Counted from the first letter of the stretch, positions 21,431 to 34,313 are shown. The stretch is DNA of 64,000 nt from Limnomonas spitsbergensis (GCA_037349105.1 JAYJMM010000086.1:1647501-1711500), one strand, 5' to 3'. A program made the numbers and translations. Notes: generated by a model not told the origin, from the letters alone.

Positions 21431-23421
21431 ACAGCAGCAGCAACAGCAGCAACAGCAGCAATAGTAGCAATAGCAGCAGCAGCAACAGCAGCAGCAACAG
21501 CAGCAATAGCAGCAGCAGCAGCAGCAGCAACGACAGCAACAGCAGCAACAGCAGCAACAGCAGCAACAGCAACAACAGCAGCAACAGCAGCAACAGCAGC
21601 AACAGCAGCAACAGCAGCAACAGCAGCAACAGCAGCAACAGCAACAACAACAGCAACAGCAGCAACAGCAACAACAGCAACAGCAGCAACAGCAGCAACA
21701 GCAGCAACAGCAGCAACAGGAGCAGCAGCACCAGCAGCTGTGAAAATATGCATGACACCAACAGGAACTGAAGCAACAGTAGCAGGAGAGGATTTAAAAG
21801 AAGGCAAAACAATAGCAGCAGCAGCAGCTCTAAGGAAGGAACAATAGTCATAGCAAGGGATGCAGCAGCTATGAAAGTAGGCACAGTACCAGCAGCAGTG
21901 TGAGCAGCAACAGAGAAAGGAAGCATGGGAGCATGAGCTACCGCAGCAGCTGTGAAAGGAGAGGCACAACGGTAGCAATCTTGCAGTATCATCATCGTCA
22001 TCTGCAGCAGAAGAGGTGAAAAGGCTGTGGCGGCAGCAAATACGGTGGCAACAGCACGAGGTCCGTAGCCGGAAAAGACAAATGCCCAGGTATGATTGTG
22101 CAGTGGCGACAGAATAGAACAAGCTACTAGGGAGGGCTCTGCGGCGAGAAAATAGTGCATAGCAGACGAACTGGGTGAATGAATGCAGCAGTGGGACGGC
22201 AGAAAGCTGAGTAGATGGAAGAAAAATGGAAGGGGAAATGGAAATGGAATCAAATCAACTGGGGTCATGTGCACTTAGTTCCATGAGATGCAATGCCCGT
22301 GTTCCATGCAATGCAGTGGCAGTGCCCATTGAGGTGCCATGTCAGCATTCAAAGTCGGTCATGATTTGGTTCCATCCTGCCCCCAGCGGAAGCCCCCCAG
22401 ACGTCCCCCCAAGCGTTGCCTGGTGAATGCTAAAATCAACCCCTGAGTTGCACCCACCTCGTGGCAGAAAGATGAGGCAGGTGGGCATGGCGCTGGCGGG
22501 CTGGGAGATGGGCAGGATTGGTGGCAGAGGGGTGGGGCCGGGCATGGAAGTCTCCAGGGCTGCACATGAAGGAAGGGTCCTCCATATCCTCGGTCAAACA
22601 CGTCTCAAGCACCATTGCCTCAGGCAGGGGCTGGCCGCCGCCGCGGATACAGCTCCCCCTGCCCTGCGCCACGTAGGGCACATCCCGATGAATCTGAGCC
22701 TTTTGTGCTCGAGCGACTGGCGCAGCAGGAGAAGGCAGGGAGCATGGAGGAAGCGGTTCCCCCCTCGTGTCAGCCCTGCGCTGCGATTGTCGGGCTGTTT
22801 GCTCAGCACCGGGGTACCAGCCGTCAGGCAACGGGGAACCCCACATCGGCGCGTTGGGGTTGCGACTGCGCTTCAGGGAGTCTGGCTTGACGGCGGGACA
22901 TCCAGGATGAGGTCCATCTCCCCGGCGGCTGCTGTTCGAGGGGCTCGAGAACAGCATCTTACGCAGTGTGCTTGGGCTGCCGGACGGGGTGTTGGGCAGT
23001 GGGCTGCCGTGGCTGAGGCGGCTCTCCGGTGATGCGTTCTGCATCAGGTGCCGGCTGCCTTGGCGCTGCAGCTGCGGGGCGCCCAGGTGCTGTGTGCCGC
23101 CCGGAGTGTGCGGCATGAACGGGAGATGAAGAGGGCTTTCCTGCAACTGCAGGTGATGGTGCTCAAGGCTTGGACGGCCAGCGCTGTAGTGAGCCGTTGG
23201 GGGAGCCGTCGAAGTCCTGTGTGAGCCGTGCTGCTGGGGCCACATAAGCCGCTCTTGCGCTGTTACGTACTCCTCGGCCTTCACCTTTGCTTGGGCAACA
23301 CGGACCGCCGAGGCCATCAGCATCCTGATGTCCAAGCCCACGGTTTGGCTGGAGATGTTGCTGCGCGGCATGCCACTCCCAGAGGGGGCCTTCTCAGTGC
23401 AGTCGGGGTAGCAGCTGCTCC
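17723..23421 (-). CDS. Gene X, copy I (three exons, intact frame)
   Basis: Exons on the minus strand: A 23,421-22,458 (964 nt), B 20,634-20,295 (340 nt), C 18,127-17,723 (405 nt, stop TAG). Each length is identical to copy III and the joins keep frame. The acceptor for A is CCCCCACAG, the donor after A is AG/GTGGGT, and the donor after B is GTGAGTG. The predicted 568-residue partial product has LRKMLFSSPSN where copy III has LRKKLFSSPSN, so the basic motif is altered here. Intron A-B carries the CAG/CTG tract and intron B-C carries degenerate TCTGACA repeats. The 5' exons are not found. The gene could be functional or simply a young duplicate. Confidence 0.55.
18128..20294. other. Gene X intron B-C (copy I)
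   Basis: Contains a short CAG-rich stretch (18,627-18,690), a degenerate ~24-bp repeat of the TCTGACACTATCTGAA type (about 18,830-19,110 and 19,640-19,695), and a short shared frame near 19,350-19,540 on minus ending in PQP-stop. No exon with conserved boundaries was found. Confidence 0.5.
18830..19110. repeat. Degenerate TCTGACA-type repeats
   Basis: TCTGACACTATCTGAAAT and variants recur about every 20-30 bp with many substitutions. The reverse-complement form (TGTCAGATTTCAGAT) lies at 36,480-36,760 and 48,790-49,075. Confidence 0.6.
20986..21738 (+). repeat. CAG/CTG tract in gene X intron A-B (copy I)
   Basis: About 0.75 kb of (CAG)n with CAA interruptions; on the gene X strand it reads CTG/TTG. 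A 48-bp spacer (GTGGCAGGATAAGAAGCAGG and onward) occurs twice, near 20,943 and 21,050, so the tract is a higher-order repeat of spacer plus variable triplet run. The long poly-Leu and poly-Ala frames over it are repeat artefacts. Confidence 0.95.
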
Positions 23422-24471
23422 CTGTGGGGGAGCAGGTCAGGGTGGGAGGTTGGAGGGCAATGAAGGCAGATGCAGATAGAGGGATGCATGGAGCAGGCTG
23501 CCAGGAGGATAACACCTGTCCGAACATATGGCTTTCGCCAGTTCCGGGACAGATATTCCGAACTTCCCATGCCTCGGTTTCGTGCATCGAGTAAAGACCT
23601 TGTCTGCTGTTTAATAGGAAATGTTATAGACGTGCCTGAACAAGGGCGCGTGCGTGACGAGGCTGCAAGGTGAGATCCGGGTGCTGCCAGGCGGGCGATA
23701 CCGTAAGGAGATATCTTGGCTCAATATTTCATACAGGGCCTCTATCTGATTAAATACCGAGTGCCAATCAGGGGTGGCATGTAGCCGCAACTATGTAGCA
23801 AGGCAGCGGCATTTGTTTATTTGGTTAAGACTCGTGAAGCTAGCATTCAGCGGTTAGCCATCCTACAAGAGGTGATCGTGGATGAAGGTGCAAGTAGGTA
23901 TGAATAAATTGTTGTTCCTTGCTTGGCGTGGCGAGGACGAGATTGAGGGACTGACACGCCATACCTTGGACAGGAGGGCAAAATGCGCCATCGTGGGCGC
24001 TGCCTGGGAACGGAGTGTTCATGACGCTCGCGTGAGCAACTCTCTCAGAAAAAGATTCTTTTGAACAGCGCGTATTGCTGGCCATTGTGTCAAGCAAACG
24101 TGAATCTGCTGTGACAGGCGAAAATAAAAACTACTGAAGACGAGGTATCAAGCTTCAAGACCAAATCTTTTAACACACAAGAATCGCTCTGCAAATTAAA
24201 GAGGTCTCATATGTGCTGGAATTGGCTACAGGATATGGCCCACCACTAAACCCCGCATAAACCCTGCTGACCACCCCGTATGATTTGTATGAACCAGGGG
24301 GGAGCAACCCGCGGTTCCTAAGCGGGAAGTTTTAAACCCTGGTATGAACAGGGATGCGTTTCCGGTAAGGCGGTAATGCACTGGAGTACCTACACCAGGT
24401 TTGTTATGTTAATGTTCGACAGATTTCTCAGCTCATACCAGGGAATCCAAGCGAACATCTGAACACTGCCC
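23422..24471 (-). repeat. Gene X upstream segment and left arm of the 10-kb inverted repeat
   Basis: Reverse complement of 31,150-32,209, and a direct match to 102-814 from 23,759 on. This is the inner edge of the large inverted repeat whose left arm runs from about 14,072 to 24,471. The 85-codon minus-strand ORF (24,097-23,840) is intact here. Confidence 0.85.
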
Positions 24472-24817
24472 TTTTCTTTTTCTTTTGCAAAGACTTTACA
24501 AGTTACAACTAACACCTGTGTGAGACCGGCCGCCCAACCCTATAAACCTGAGACGCGAACACAAAAAAACAGCCCGGGTGCTCATGTGGCCCTCGTCGTC
24601 AGCCGAGAAAAGGCGAGCTGGAAACAGGAAAGGCACACGACCAACAAGTACTCGTAAAAACCAATAGTTCCAGGTACAAAACAAGAAAATCAACCATAAA
24701 AAACCAATAGTTTGAAGGAAAACCAGGAATTTCAGCTGCCTTTTCGCGCCTTTTCGCGCCTATTTTCTGTCAGAGCGGATTAATCTCCATTTACAATGAG
24801 GAGGGAGTTAAAGTTGT

Positions 24818-25078
24818 TTGAGGCAATTGATAGAGCGAAATGAGGGGATGGAGGGGATGGAGGGGGCGTCCGCCGATGAGGGGCAGAAGGGGGGTTCCAC
24901 CAATGAGGGGCAGGAGGGGGCCTCCACCGATGAGGGGAAGGAGGGTGCATCTACCGATGAGGGGGAGGAGGGGGCCTCCACCGATGAGGAGGATGAAGAG
25001 CAGGTGCCGGTGGTGGCTGCAAGAAAGAGCGGTCGCGCGGGCCTTGTTAAGGGACTTTTCAGGGGTGAACCAAATTAA
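24818..25078 (+). CDS. Acidic decapeptide-repeat ORF of the decayed element (copy 2)
   Basis: Identical at protein level to the ORF at 1,160-1,420 (86 codons, five GASTDEG-type units). The surrounding AAAACCAATAGT motifs are also conserved. Confidence 0.35.
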   Translation: MRQLIERNEGMEGMEGASADEGQKGGSTNEGQEGASTDEGKEGASTDEGEEGASTDEEDEEQVPVVAARKSGRAGLVKGLFRGEPN

Positions 25079-26128
25079 AGCTCATAAAATGTTTTTTTAA
25101 TTAAACCAAACGTGTAAAAACCACTAGTTTCATAAAAACCAACCGCTTTATATGCAAATTCCGGGTTTTCAAAAAGAACTCTGAAAAAAAACAAATCCGA
25201 CTAAAACTACGGTATTGCGGTCGCTTTTGGATGACCGTAGTCGCTCATATTAGGTGGGGGGGTTCTCTAGCAGGCTTATGTTTGAAACATACCTCCCCGT
25301 CCGGTCGATCAGCACTTCACGAGCTAAGAAAACCCAACCGTCACCCGGGGGACCCTGAGCCAAATTTACCAAATTTGGCATACCGGTATTAGGCGAGGTT
25401 GCAGATTTGAAGGGCAAGGGGGGAATTTGAGGGGATATTAGTTGGATTAAGGTATGAAAAAATAACTGGCACCCCACCTCGGCACCCCACTGGCTGAGAA
25501 CACACTACCACCAGACAGGCAGAAATCCACCCCAAAGCGTTAGCGAGCGTCTCCACCCAAACGGCACACAGCCAACAGAAGGAGACAAGAGCTGACAAGA
25601 AGCCAGAAAAAAGTAGCCTGGACAATACCGGTAAGAGGGAAAAGGGCAAAGTGATACCCAAAGACACACCTCGAAGACTAGCAGCCATAAGGCCCAAACT
25701 ACCCAGAGGCCCTCTCAACACGACGCAAAATAGCAAAAAGGACAAGCACAATCAGAACCAGGGAACGACAACACAAAGGGGGCGAGAGGGGGCACAGCGA
25801 CCCGAAGTGTCAAAAAGATTGCATAGCAAAGAGGGATGTCTCCCAGGGACCAGCACTCGCCGAGTGGGAGAGGTGGATACTGGATAGTCAAATTGTTGAT
25901 AAGGGACCGTCAGGGGGACTGGGGAAACTGATGTCTAAGAGACCCTCTCCTCCTGAGTAACGGGGCCTCTGGGGAAAAAGAAACTGGAGAGAAGACACCC
26001 TACTCTCAAGAGCATGGTGACTCAAAATCGACAGAAAAGCATGAAGCCCCTCTCCTCAGGAGTATCAGGGCCTCTAAGAAACCGGATACAAGGCAGAATA
26101 CACCCTACTCCCAAGAGCAGGGTAACTC
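25079..26128. other. Decayed element interior (copy 2)
   Basis: Matches 1,421-2,471, including the 8-bp insertion that breaks the Lys-rich ORF (open remainder 25,651-25,887) and the 103-bp tandem repeat near 25,940-26,190. Confidence 0.6.
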
Positions 26129-26572
26129 ATGAGACCAAAACGCACGAAGCCCCTCTGCTCAGGAGTATCGGGCCCCTCAAAATCGAGAAAAATAAGACAG
26201 GCAAGGGATAGCGACCCCCGCCGCACACTCAGAAGCGCTGGGGCCCCAGTGGGCAATGTACCAGGGCCTGCCCAACGCCAACGCATCGTCATCCATGCGG
26301 AGTTGGATCTCTCGGGCTGGGGATCAGACCTGGAGCAACAGCTCTTGGAGGCAGGCCATGTCAAGGCTCAAATCCACCTGCCAAAGGTGAAGAAGGCTTT
26401 GGAGTTTAGCTCGGCCCGGGGCAGGGCCAGAGTAAGTCAAAGGGAGGGGTCTGAGTCCCCCGCCACCAGGGTTATGTGTCCCATGCGGAGCCCTTGTGCC
26501 AAGTGGCCACCGGGGTATTGTGGCCCATGCTGGGGCCTATGCATATGGGGGGGGGGGTGCCCTCAAGGGTAG
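26129..26572 (+). CDS. Unknown ORF of the decayed element (copy 2)
   Basis: A 147-codon frame equivalent to 2,472-2,915 with two visible amino-acid differences (SAPSKS to SGPSKS, and PAAR to PATR). No domain is recognised. Confidence 0.3.
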   Translation: MRPKRTKPLCSGVSGPSKSRKIRQARDSDPRRTLRSAGAPVGNVPGPAQRQRIVIHAELDLSGWGSDLEQQLLEAGHVKAQIHLPKVKKALEFSSARGRARVSQREGSESPATRVMCPMRSPCAKWPPGYCGPCWGLCIWGGGCPQG

Positions 26573-26772
26573 GGCCGGAACTGTGACGGGCGGGGGCTAT
26601 GGACTGGCATGTGTCGGTCAGGAGAAGAGGGAAGGGATCGGGATCCACTTTGGAATGACCAGTGCAAAAGCTAGACTCGTCTGGATCATCTTCTACCATA
26701 TCGACATGGTCACCCGCCCGCCCGCGGACATCACGGCTAGCCTCTGGGTAGGCCGAGGCCGAGAGGGATGGT

Positions 26773-27601
26773 ATGGAACGCTTACTGCCGGCCAACGGGC
26801 CGGTGGCCTGGCTCGGCCGGATGGCGGCCCCTGAGTCGGATGGTGACGGCGCCATGGGGGCGAGGTTGGACACCAGCGTGGCCCCGCTGACCTCTGCTGC
26901 CACTGGAACAACGGTCTCTGCTGCCACTGGAACAGGGATGGAGGTCTGGCACAACACTGGAGACGGGGGAGAATGTTGCTATGCAGGCAATGGCAGCATC
27001 CACCAGGACAGTCTTCTGTGTTGCTGCCATCGTGGCCATCGGGAGGGCAGCGGGGGGGCAGGGGGTGGGCAGGGGGTGGCCTACTGGCCTCCCTATGGAG
27101 CAGGTGGGGGCACGAGTCGGTGCCCACGTGGGCTCAGCCATGGTGTGCTTAGGCCGGGGGGATGCAGAGCAAACTGCGGCGGAGGGTGATCCGGGCCTTG
27201 ACCTGTTTGGTGTAGAGTTCCAGACTATTCCCCCCCTCAGTTATGAGGAGCTGGCCCTAACTAGCCAGCATGATGACGTCGCCCGCCCGTCCCTGGGGGT
27301 GGGTGGCCAACGCAAAGGCAGAGACCGCACCCTCTGGGAAGAAATCCTGGATGGACATGGCTCTGGTGGTATCACGAGGGGGACTGCAGGGAGGGGCTTA
27401 AATTTAGTCCAAGTCGGGTGGGCTAGAGAATCACTTCTTGCCACGCTGGCGTGCCAGGTCGACTCCTGGATCACCAGCGTGGCGACCAACAACCAGCGTT
27501 TGATCGACAACGTTGCGTTTTTAGATTGCCGTTCGCCTAGCACACTATCATGCGGTCATTCACGCGGGTCAGCAACGAGGGGCACATATTGCAACTGCTA
27601 G
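26773..27601 (+). pseudogene. Unknown ORF of the decayed element, frameshifted (copy 2)
   Basis: Equivalent to 3,111-3,722, but split into overlapping frames (26,773-27,189 and 26,981-27,601) by an extra G in the GGGGGA run near 26,966 and an insertion in the G-rich stretch near 27,050. The C-terminal LDLFGVEFQTIPP segment is retained in the second frame. Confidence 0.35.
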
Positions 27602-28618
27602 GCACCAACTGTCCCTTGAGATAATCAAACGCAAACACAATGGGCTTAAGGAGTCCACTTGACAGAATCACCAACTCCAATAATTTATATATTGAGATAA
27701 CTTGGCCATGCTGATGGGCCTGCCTCTAATTTTTTGAGGATGTTATATTGCAGTGCTGGCCTCCATAGCTGAAGTATTACTTGATGTAAAGCCTCGGCTC
27801 TGAAACCACCAGTGCTGGTTTTTTCCATCCTCTCGCAAAACCAGTCCTCGGCAGATCTGGCTGGCTCAGCTCAGATAAGAAGGGGGGCCTGGAATAAAGG
27901 ACATAAAAATCAAGATGTGTGAATAAAGAGTGGATACCTGACTTAAGGCATTCTGGAACTCAGAGGCAGTGATATGGGAGCTTGCATGGCTGAGGGGCTG
28001 CATGGGGCAAGGGGCATGGCTTCCTGACAAGCCACCTTTGCCCCAAATATGCAGCCTCAGGAGTGGGGAATGGTGCAGAACTTGGGAAGGAAGTCTTAAT
28101 GAGCTACTCTCAGGCTCTCTGAATCACCAGAAATCATAGCAATCAGACAGGTATGGAGTGAATTCCAATCCATCAAAGACAGCCCTGATGGGGGCCACAT
28201 GGAAGGCCATATCTGCATGTTGGATTGGCCAAATGACCCAGGGAAGGCGGCAATGCCTCCATCTATGCCCCACCTACACCCACTTAAGGTTCTACCTTAA
28301 GGTTGTACCTTAAGGTTGTACCTTAACCGGGTTTTGGACACTTTTCAGGCTCAGCCGCCGCAAGTTTGGTACCCAACGGGGCAGTTTTTGGCATCCAACT
28401 GCCATTCGGATTCAAATGATACCCCAACAGACCTCAATAAACCGTGTATGGCAAGCTGATTACAGCACTTGACGATGAAGCAACACACCAGGTCGATCGA
28501 GGCAGTTCCTAGAGAGATTACTTCAAATTGCAGTTGGTACTGCTAGTGTGAACCTGGTTGGGACGGCGGGTCAAACCTCAGGACCCCTAAAACGTGTCGA
28601 TACATCTGACCCGCCCTG
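27599..28618 (+). repeat. 1-kb direct repeat, left of transposase (copy 2)
   Basis: Same sequence and end points as 3,920-4,935. It has an extra AAGGTTGTACCTT unit near 28,290-28,325, so this short motif is itself tandemly variable. Confidence 0.95.
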
Positions 28619-28670
28619 TACCCGGAAGAAAAGCTCGCAGGTCTTGAACATCATCAGTGGGACCCGGACC

Positions 28671-29909
28671 ATGCACACACATGGTGGGCATGCCCTAGGG
28701 AAGTACAACACCCATGCAAAGCGCAATAAGACCTGGCTACTCGAGAGCACAAAATTGGCATCCCTAAAATTATTGCATTTCAGGGCCTCAATTGCTCCCA
28801 TGGGGCTCACCTCTGAAGAACTCCGTTGGGCTATCGTAACGAGGTGGAATGAGAACTACGACATCTCCAAGACAGCTAGGCAGCTTGGACTATCCGACAG
28901 GATTGTGGAGCACTGGGTGCAGCGATATAAAGATTCCGGAGCTGTCCACGTCACGCCAAAGTCCGGCATGAAGAGGATCCTCAGCCCAGAGGCGGAGTCC
29001 CGGGCCTATGACCTGCTGCTGAGCAACCAGCATGGTGGTGCAAAAACAGTTGCACAGGAGCTTGGGACATTAGGCTTGGTCACCAGGCCAGTGGGGAAGA
29101 AGACTGTCATTCGAGCAGCCCGGAGGCACGCATCGGAGATTGGGAAAAAATTGAGGGTTCTGCGGGGTGCGCCTAGGAAGCAACTTTCGGGGTCAACTTG
29201 ACAGAAGCGGCTGGACTTCTGCAAAGCCAGCAAGGGAAGGGACTGGAGCCACGTCCTCTTCACCGACCGGAAGAAGTTTCCATTTACCTACCCAGGGGTG
29301 AAGGTGCAGCCTGTGTCCTGGGGCGTGGAGGGTGAGGGTGAGAGAGCGGTACGTGAGGCAGTCTCTCCAAATCATCCCCTGGTCCTCAACGTGTATGCGG
29401 GCATCTGCAAGCGGGGAATCAGCAAGCTTCACTTTGTGGCAGGCACCAGCAGCCAGAAGACCACCTTCAAGAACAAGAAGGGCCAGGTGGCCAGGAATAT
29501 CACCACAGAGGAGTATGAGGAGGTCGTGAAGGCGACATTCCTGCCTGAGGGACAACGCCTCTTCACCCAGCACGACATTGCTACATGGTACCTTCAGCAG
29601 GACAACGACCCTACCCACAGAGCATCCATACCTGTGGTGAAGAGGTGGAACTCCCAGCGTGGCAGAAGCGTGGGCCTCCTCCAGAAGTGGCCTCCCAACA
29701 GCCCGGACTTGAGTCCGATCGAGAACTTTTGGGGATATATGCAGGCCAAGATGGACGCTAAGGGCTGCAGAACTCTCCAGGAGTTTAAGGTATCCCTGAT
29801 CAAGGAGGTAGCAGCAGTACCCAAGGAGTACTTCTCTAAGCTGGTGGGCAGCATGCCCAAAAGGATCGTTGCATGCATCCGCAAGAAGGGCGACAAGACA
29901 AAATATTGA
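28671..29909 (+). pseudogene. Tc1/mariner-type transposase with in-frame TGA (copy 2)
   Basis: Differs from copy 1 at only about three residues (K to M in the VTPKSG-KR segment, A to V in TAAQEL, A to S in THRA-IP). The DNA-binding domain starts at the ATG at 28,800; the same TGA lies at 29,199-29,201 and the catalytic DD-E residues are all kept. Terminal repeats lie at 28,598-28,619 and 29,936-29,957. The shared stop shows that it predates duplication of the block. Confidence 0.9.
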
Positions 29910-30064
29910 AAATTCTTGCCACCCGCCGCTACAGCACAGGGCGGGTCATATGTATCGTAAAAACGTGGACAGGCCCAGCAGTGCAAGGAGGTTAGGTCAT
30001 GACTTGATATCAGTTACACATTGACTGTGCTCTGACCTGATTGCTAGTAGAGCACTAATACTGG

Positions 30065-31057
30065 TAGGCACCAACTGTCCCTTGAGATAATCAAACGCAA
30101 ACACAATGGGCGTAAGGAGTCCACTTGACAGAATCACCAACTCCAATAAATTTATGTTTTGAGATAACTTGACCATGCTGATGGGCCTGCCTCTAATTTT
30201 TTGAGGATGTTATATTACAGTGCTGGCCTCCATAGCTGAAGTATTACCTGATGTAAAGCCTCGGCTCTGAAACCACCAGTGCTGTATTTTTCCATCCTCT
30301 CGCAAAACCAGTCCTCGGCAGATCTGGCTGGCTCAGCTCAGATAAGAAGGGGGGCATGGAATAAAGGACATAAAAATCAAGATGTGTGAATAAAGTGTGG
30401 ATACCTGACTTAAGGCATTCTGGAACTCAGTGGCAGTGATATGGGAGCTTGCATGGCTGAGGGGCTGCATGGGGCAAGGGGCATGGCTTCCTGAAAAGCC
30501 ACCTTTGCCCCAAATTTGCAGCCTCTGAAGTGGGGAATGGTGCAAAAATTGGGAGGGCAGTCTTAATGAGCTACTCTCAGGCTCTCTGAATCACCAGAAA
30601 TCATAGCAATCAGACAGGTATGGAGTGAATTCCAATCCATCAAAGACAGCCCTGATGGGGGCCACATGGAAGGCCATATCTGCATGTTGTATTGGCCAAA
30701 TGACCCAGCCAGGGAAGGTGACAATGCCTCCGTCTATACCCCACCTACACCCACTTCTACCTTAACCGGGTTTCGGCCACTTTTCAGGCTCAGCCGCCGC
30801 AAGTTTGGTACCCAACGGGGCAGTTTTTGGCATCCAACTGCCATTCGGATTCAAATGATACCCCAACATACCTCAATAAACCGTGTATGGCAAACTGAAT
30901 ACAGCACTTGACGATGTAGCAACACACCAGGTCGATCGAGGCAGTTCATAGAGAGATTACTTCAAATTGCAGTTGGTACTGCTAGTGTGAACCAGGTTGG
31001 GACGGCGGGTCAAACTTCAGGACCACTAAAACGTGTCGATACATCTGACCCGCCCTG
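30065..31057 (+). repeat. 1-kb direct repeat, right of transposase (copy 2)
   Basis: Equivalent to 6,382-7,370, ending at the same GACCCGCCCTG and followed directly by the GGAC array. Confidence 0.95.
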
Positions 31058-31149
31058 GACGGACGGACGGACGGACGGACGGATGCGGGGTGACTCTGGG
31101 GGCTTCGCCCCCACGACCTTCAGCCGCCCGGGGGGTGCTCTGCCGAAAA
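31058..31149 (+). mobile_element. Truncated SINE-like element (copy 2)
   Basis: A GGAC array, GGGGGCTTCGCCCCC hairpin and terminus CTCTGCCGAAAA, as at 7,371-7,480 but with fewer GGAC units. Confidence 0.5.
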
Positions 31150-32209
31150 GGGCAGTGTTCAGATGTTCGCTTGAATTCCCTGGTATGAGCTGAGAAATCT
31201 GTCAAAGATAAAAATAACAAACCTGGTGTAGGTACTCCAGTGCATTACCGCCTTACCGGAAACGCATCCCTGTTCATACCAGGGTCAAACATTTCCCGCT
31301 TAGGAACCGCGGGTTGCTCCCCCCTGGTTCATACAAATTATACGGGGTGGACAGCAGGGTTTATGCGGGGTTTAGTGGTGGGCCATATCCTGTAGCCAAT
31401 TCCACCTTATGTGAGACCTCTCTAATTTGCAGAGGGATTCTTGTGTGCTAAAACAATTTGGCCTTGAAGCTTGATACCTCGTCTTCAGTATTTTTTATTT
31501 TCGCCTGTCACAGCAGCTTCACGTTCGCTTGACAAAATGGCCAGCAATACGCGCTGTTAAAAAGAACCTTTTTCTGAGGGAGATGCTAACGCGAGCGTCA
31601 TGAACACTCCGTTCCCAGGCAGCGCCCACGATGGCGCATCTTGCCCTCCTGTCCAAGGTATGGCGTGTTAGGCGTGTCAGTTCCTCAATCTCGTCCTCGC
31701 CACGCCTAGAAACAACAATTTATTCATACCTACTTGCACCTCCATCCACGATCACCTCTTCTAGGATGGCTAACCGCTGAATGCTGGCTTCATTCACGAG
31801 TCTTAACCAAATAAACAAATGTCGCTGCCTTGCTTCAAAGTTGCGGCTACATGCCACCCCTGATTGGCACTCGGTATTCAATCAGATATAGGCCCTGTAT
31901 GCAATATTAAGCCAAAATATCTCCTTTCGGTATCACCCGCCTGGCAGCACCCGGATCTCACCTTGCAGACTCGTCACGCACGCGCCCTTGTTCAGGCACG
32001 TCTATCAAACTTTGTATTAAACAGCAGACAAGGTATTTACTCGATGCACGAAACCGGGGCATGGGAAGTTCGGAATATCTGTCCCGGAACTGACGAAAGC
32101 CATATGTTCGGACAGGTGTTATCCTTCTAGCAGCCTGCTCCATGCATCCCTCTATCTGCATCTGCCTTCATTGCCCTCCAACCTCCCACCCTGACCTGCT
32201 CCCCCACAG
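31150..32209 (+). repeat. Right arm of the 10-kb inverted repeat, inner part
   Basis: Reverse complement of 23,422-24,471. The target of the SINE-like insertion is uninterrupted here, near 31,560. The segment ends with the exon A acceptor (CCCCCACAG at 32,201-32,209). The whole right arm runs to about 40,622. Confidence 0.85.
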
Positions 32210-33885
32210 GGAGCAGCTGCTACCCCGACTGCACTGAGAAGGCCCCCTCTGGGAGTGGCGTGCCGCGCAGCAACATCTCCAGCCAAACCGTGGGCTTGGA
32301 CATCAGGATGCTGATGGCCTCAGCGGTACGTGTTGCCCAAGCAAAGGTGAAGGCCGAGGAGTACGTAACAGCGCAAGAGCGGCTTATGTGGCCCCAGCAG
32401 GCAGCAGCACGGCTCACACAGGACTTCGACGGCTCCCCCAGCGGCTCACTACAGCGTTGGCCGTCCAAGCCTTGAGCACCATCACCTGCAGTTGCAGGAA
32501 AGATCTCTTCATCTCCCGTTCATGCCGCACACTCCGGGCGGCACACAGCACCTGCAGCGCCAAGGCAGCCGGCACCTGATGCAGAACGCATCACCGGAGA
32601 GCCGCCTCAGCCACGGCAGCCCACTGCCCAGCACCCCGTCCGGCAGCCCAAGCACACTGCGCAAGAAACTGTTCTCGAGCCCCTCGAACAGCAGCCGCCG
32701 GGGAGATGGACCTCATCCTGGATGTCCCGCCGTCAAGCCAGACTCCCTGAAGCGCAGTCGCAACCCCAACGCGCCGATGTGGGGTTCCCCGTTGCCTGAC
32801 GGCTGGTACCCCGGTGCTGAGCAAACAGCCCGACAATCGCAGCGCAGGGCTGACACGAGGGGGGAACCACTTCCTCCATGCTCCCTGCCTTCTCCTGCTG
32901 CGCCAGTCGCTCGAGCACAAAAGGCCCAGATTCATCGGGATGTGCCCTACGTGGCGCAGGGCAGGGGGAGCTGTATCCGCGGCGGCGGCCAGCCCCTGCC
33001 TGAGGCAATGGTGCTGGAGATGTGTTTGACCGAGAATATGGAGGATCCTTCCTTCATGTGGAGCCCTGGAGACTTCCATGCCCGGCCCCGCCCCTCTGCC
33101 ACCAATCCTGCCCATCTCCCAGCCCGCCAGCGCCATGCCCACCTGCCTCATCTTTCTGCCACGAGGTGGGTGCAACTCAGGGGTTGATTTTAGCATTCAC
33201 CAGGCAACGCTTGGGGAGACGTCTGGGGGGCTTCCGCTGGGGGCAGGATGGAACCAAATCATGACCGACTTTGAATGATGGCATGGCACCTCAATGGGCA
33301 CTGCCACTGCATTGCATGGAACACAGGCACTGCATCTCATGGAACTAAGTGCACATGACCCCAGTTGATTTGATTCCATTTCCATTTCCCCTTCCATTTT
33401 TCTTCCATCTACTCAGCTTTCTGCCGTCCCACTGCTGCATTCATTCACCCAGTTCGTCTGCTATGCACTATTTTCTCGCCGCAGAGCCCTCCCTAGTAGC
33501 TTTTTCTATTCTGTCGCCACTGCACAATCATACCTGGGCATTTGTCTTTTCCGGCTACGGACCTCGTGCTGTTGCCACCGTATTTGCTGCCGCCACACCC
33601 TTTTCACCTCTTCTGCTGCAGATGACGATGATGATACTGCAAGATTGCTACCGTTGCGCCTCTCCTTTCACAGCTACTGCGGTAGCTCCTGCTTCCATGC
33701 TTCCTTTCTCTGTTGCTGCTCACACTGCTGCTGGTACTATGCCTACTTTCATAGCTGCTGCTTCCCTTGCTATGACTATTGTTCCTTCCTTAGAGCTGCT
33801 GCTGCTGCTATTGTTTTGCCTTCTTTTAAATCCTCTCCTGCTACTGTTGCTTCAGTTCTTGTTGGTGTCATGCATATTTTCACAG

Positions 33886-33967
33886 CTGTTGCTGCTGTTG
33901 CTGCTCCTGTTGCTGCTGTTGCTGCTCATGTTGCTGTTGTTGCTGCTGTTGTTGCTGTTGCTGCTAT

Positions 33968-34056
<89 letters not shown>

Positions 34057-34205
34057 TTGCTGTTGCTGCTGTTGCTGCTGTTGCTGCTGTTGCTGCTGCT
34101 GCTGTTGCTGCTGCTGTTGCTGCTGCTGTTGCTGCTGCTGCTGTTCTTGCTGTTGCCGTGCCGTGTTTCCTGCTTCTTATCCTGCCACTGCTGTTGCTGC
34201 TGTTG

Positions 34206-34269
<64 letters not shown>

Positions 34270-34281
34270 TGATGTTGCTGC

Positions 34282-34313
<32 letters not shown>

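Noticed and set aside
20775..22274. Long poly-Leu/poly-Ala ORFs (up to 499 codons) over CAG/CTG tracts
   Set aside because: Triplet repeats are open in several frames at once; the tract lies between two well-defined gene X exons and is intronic. The same holds for 33,349-34,822 and 45,925-47,300.
22427..23032. 201-codon plus-strand ORF opposite gene X exon A
   Set aside because: Present opposite all exon A copies, but it lacks splice logic. Exon A has a strong acceptor, a donor and in-frame partners on the other strand, so this is a shadow frame.
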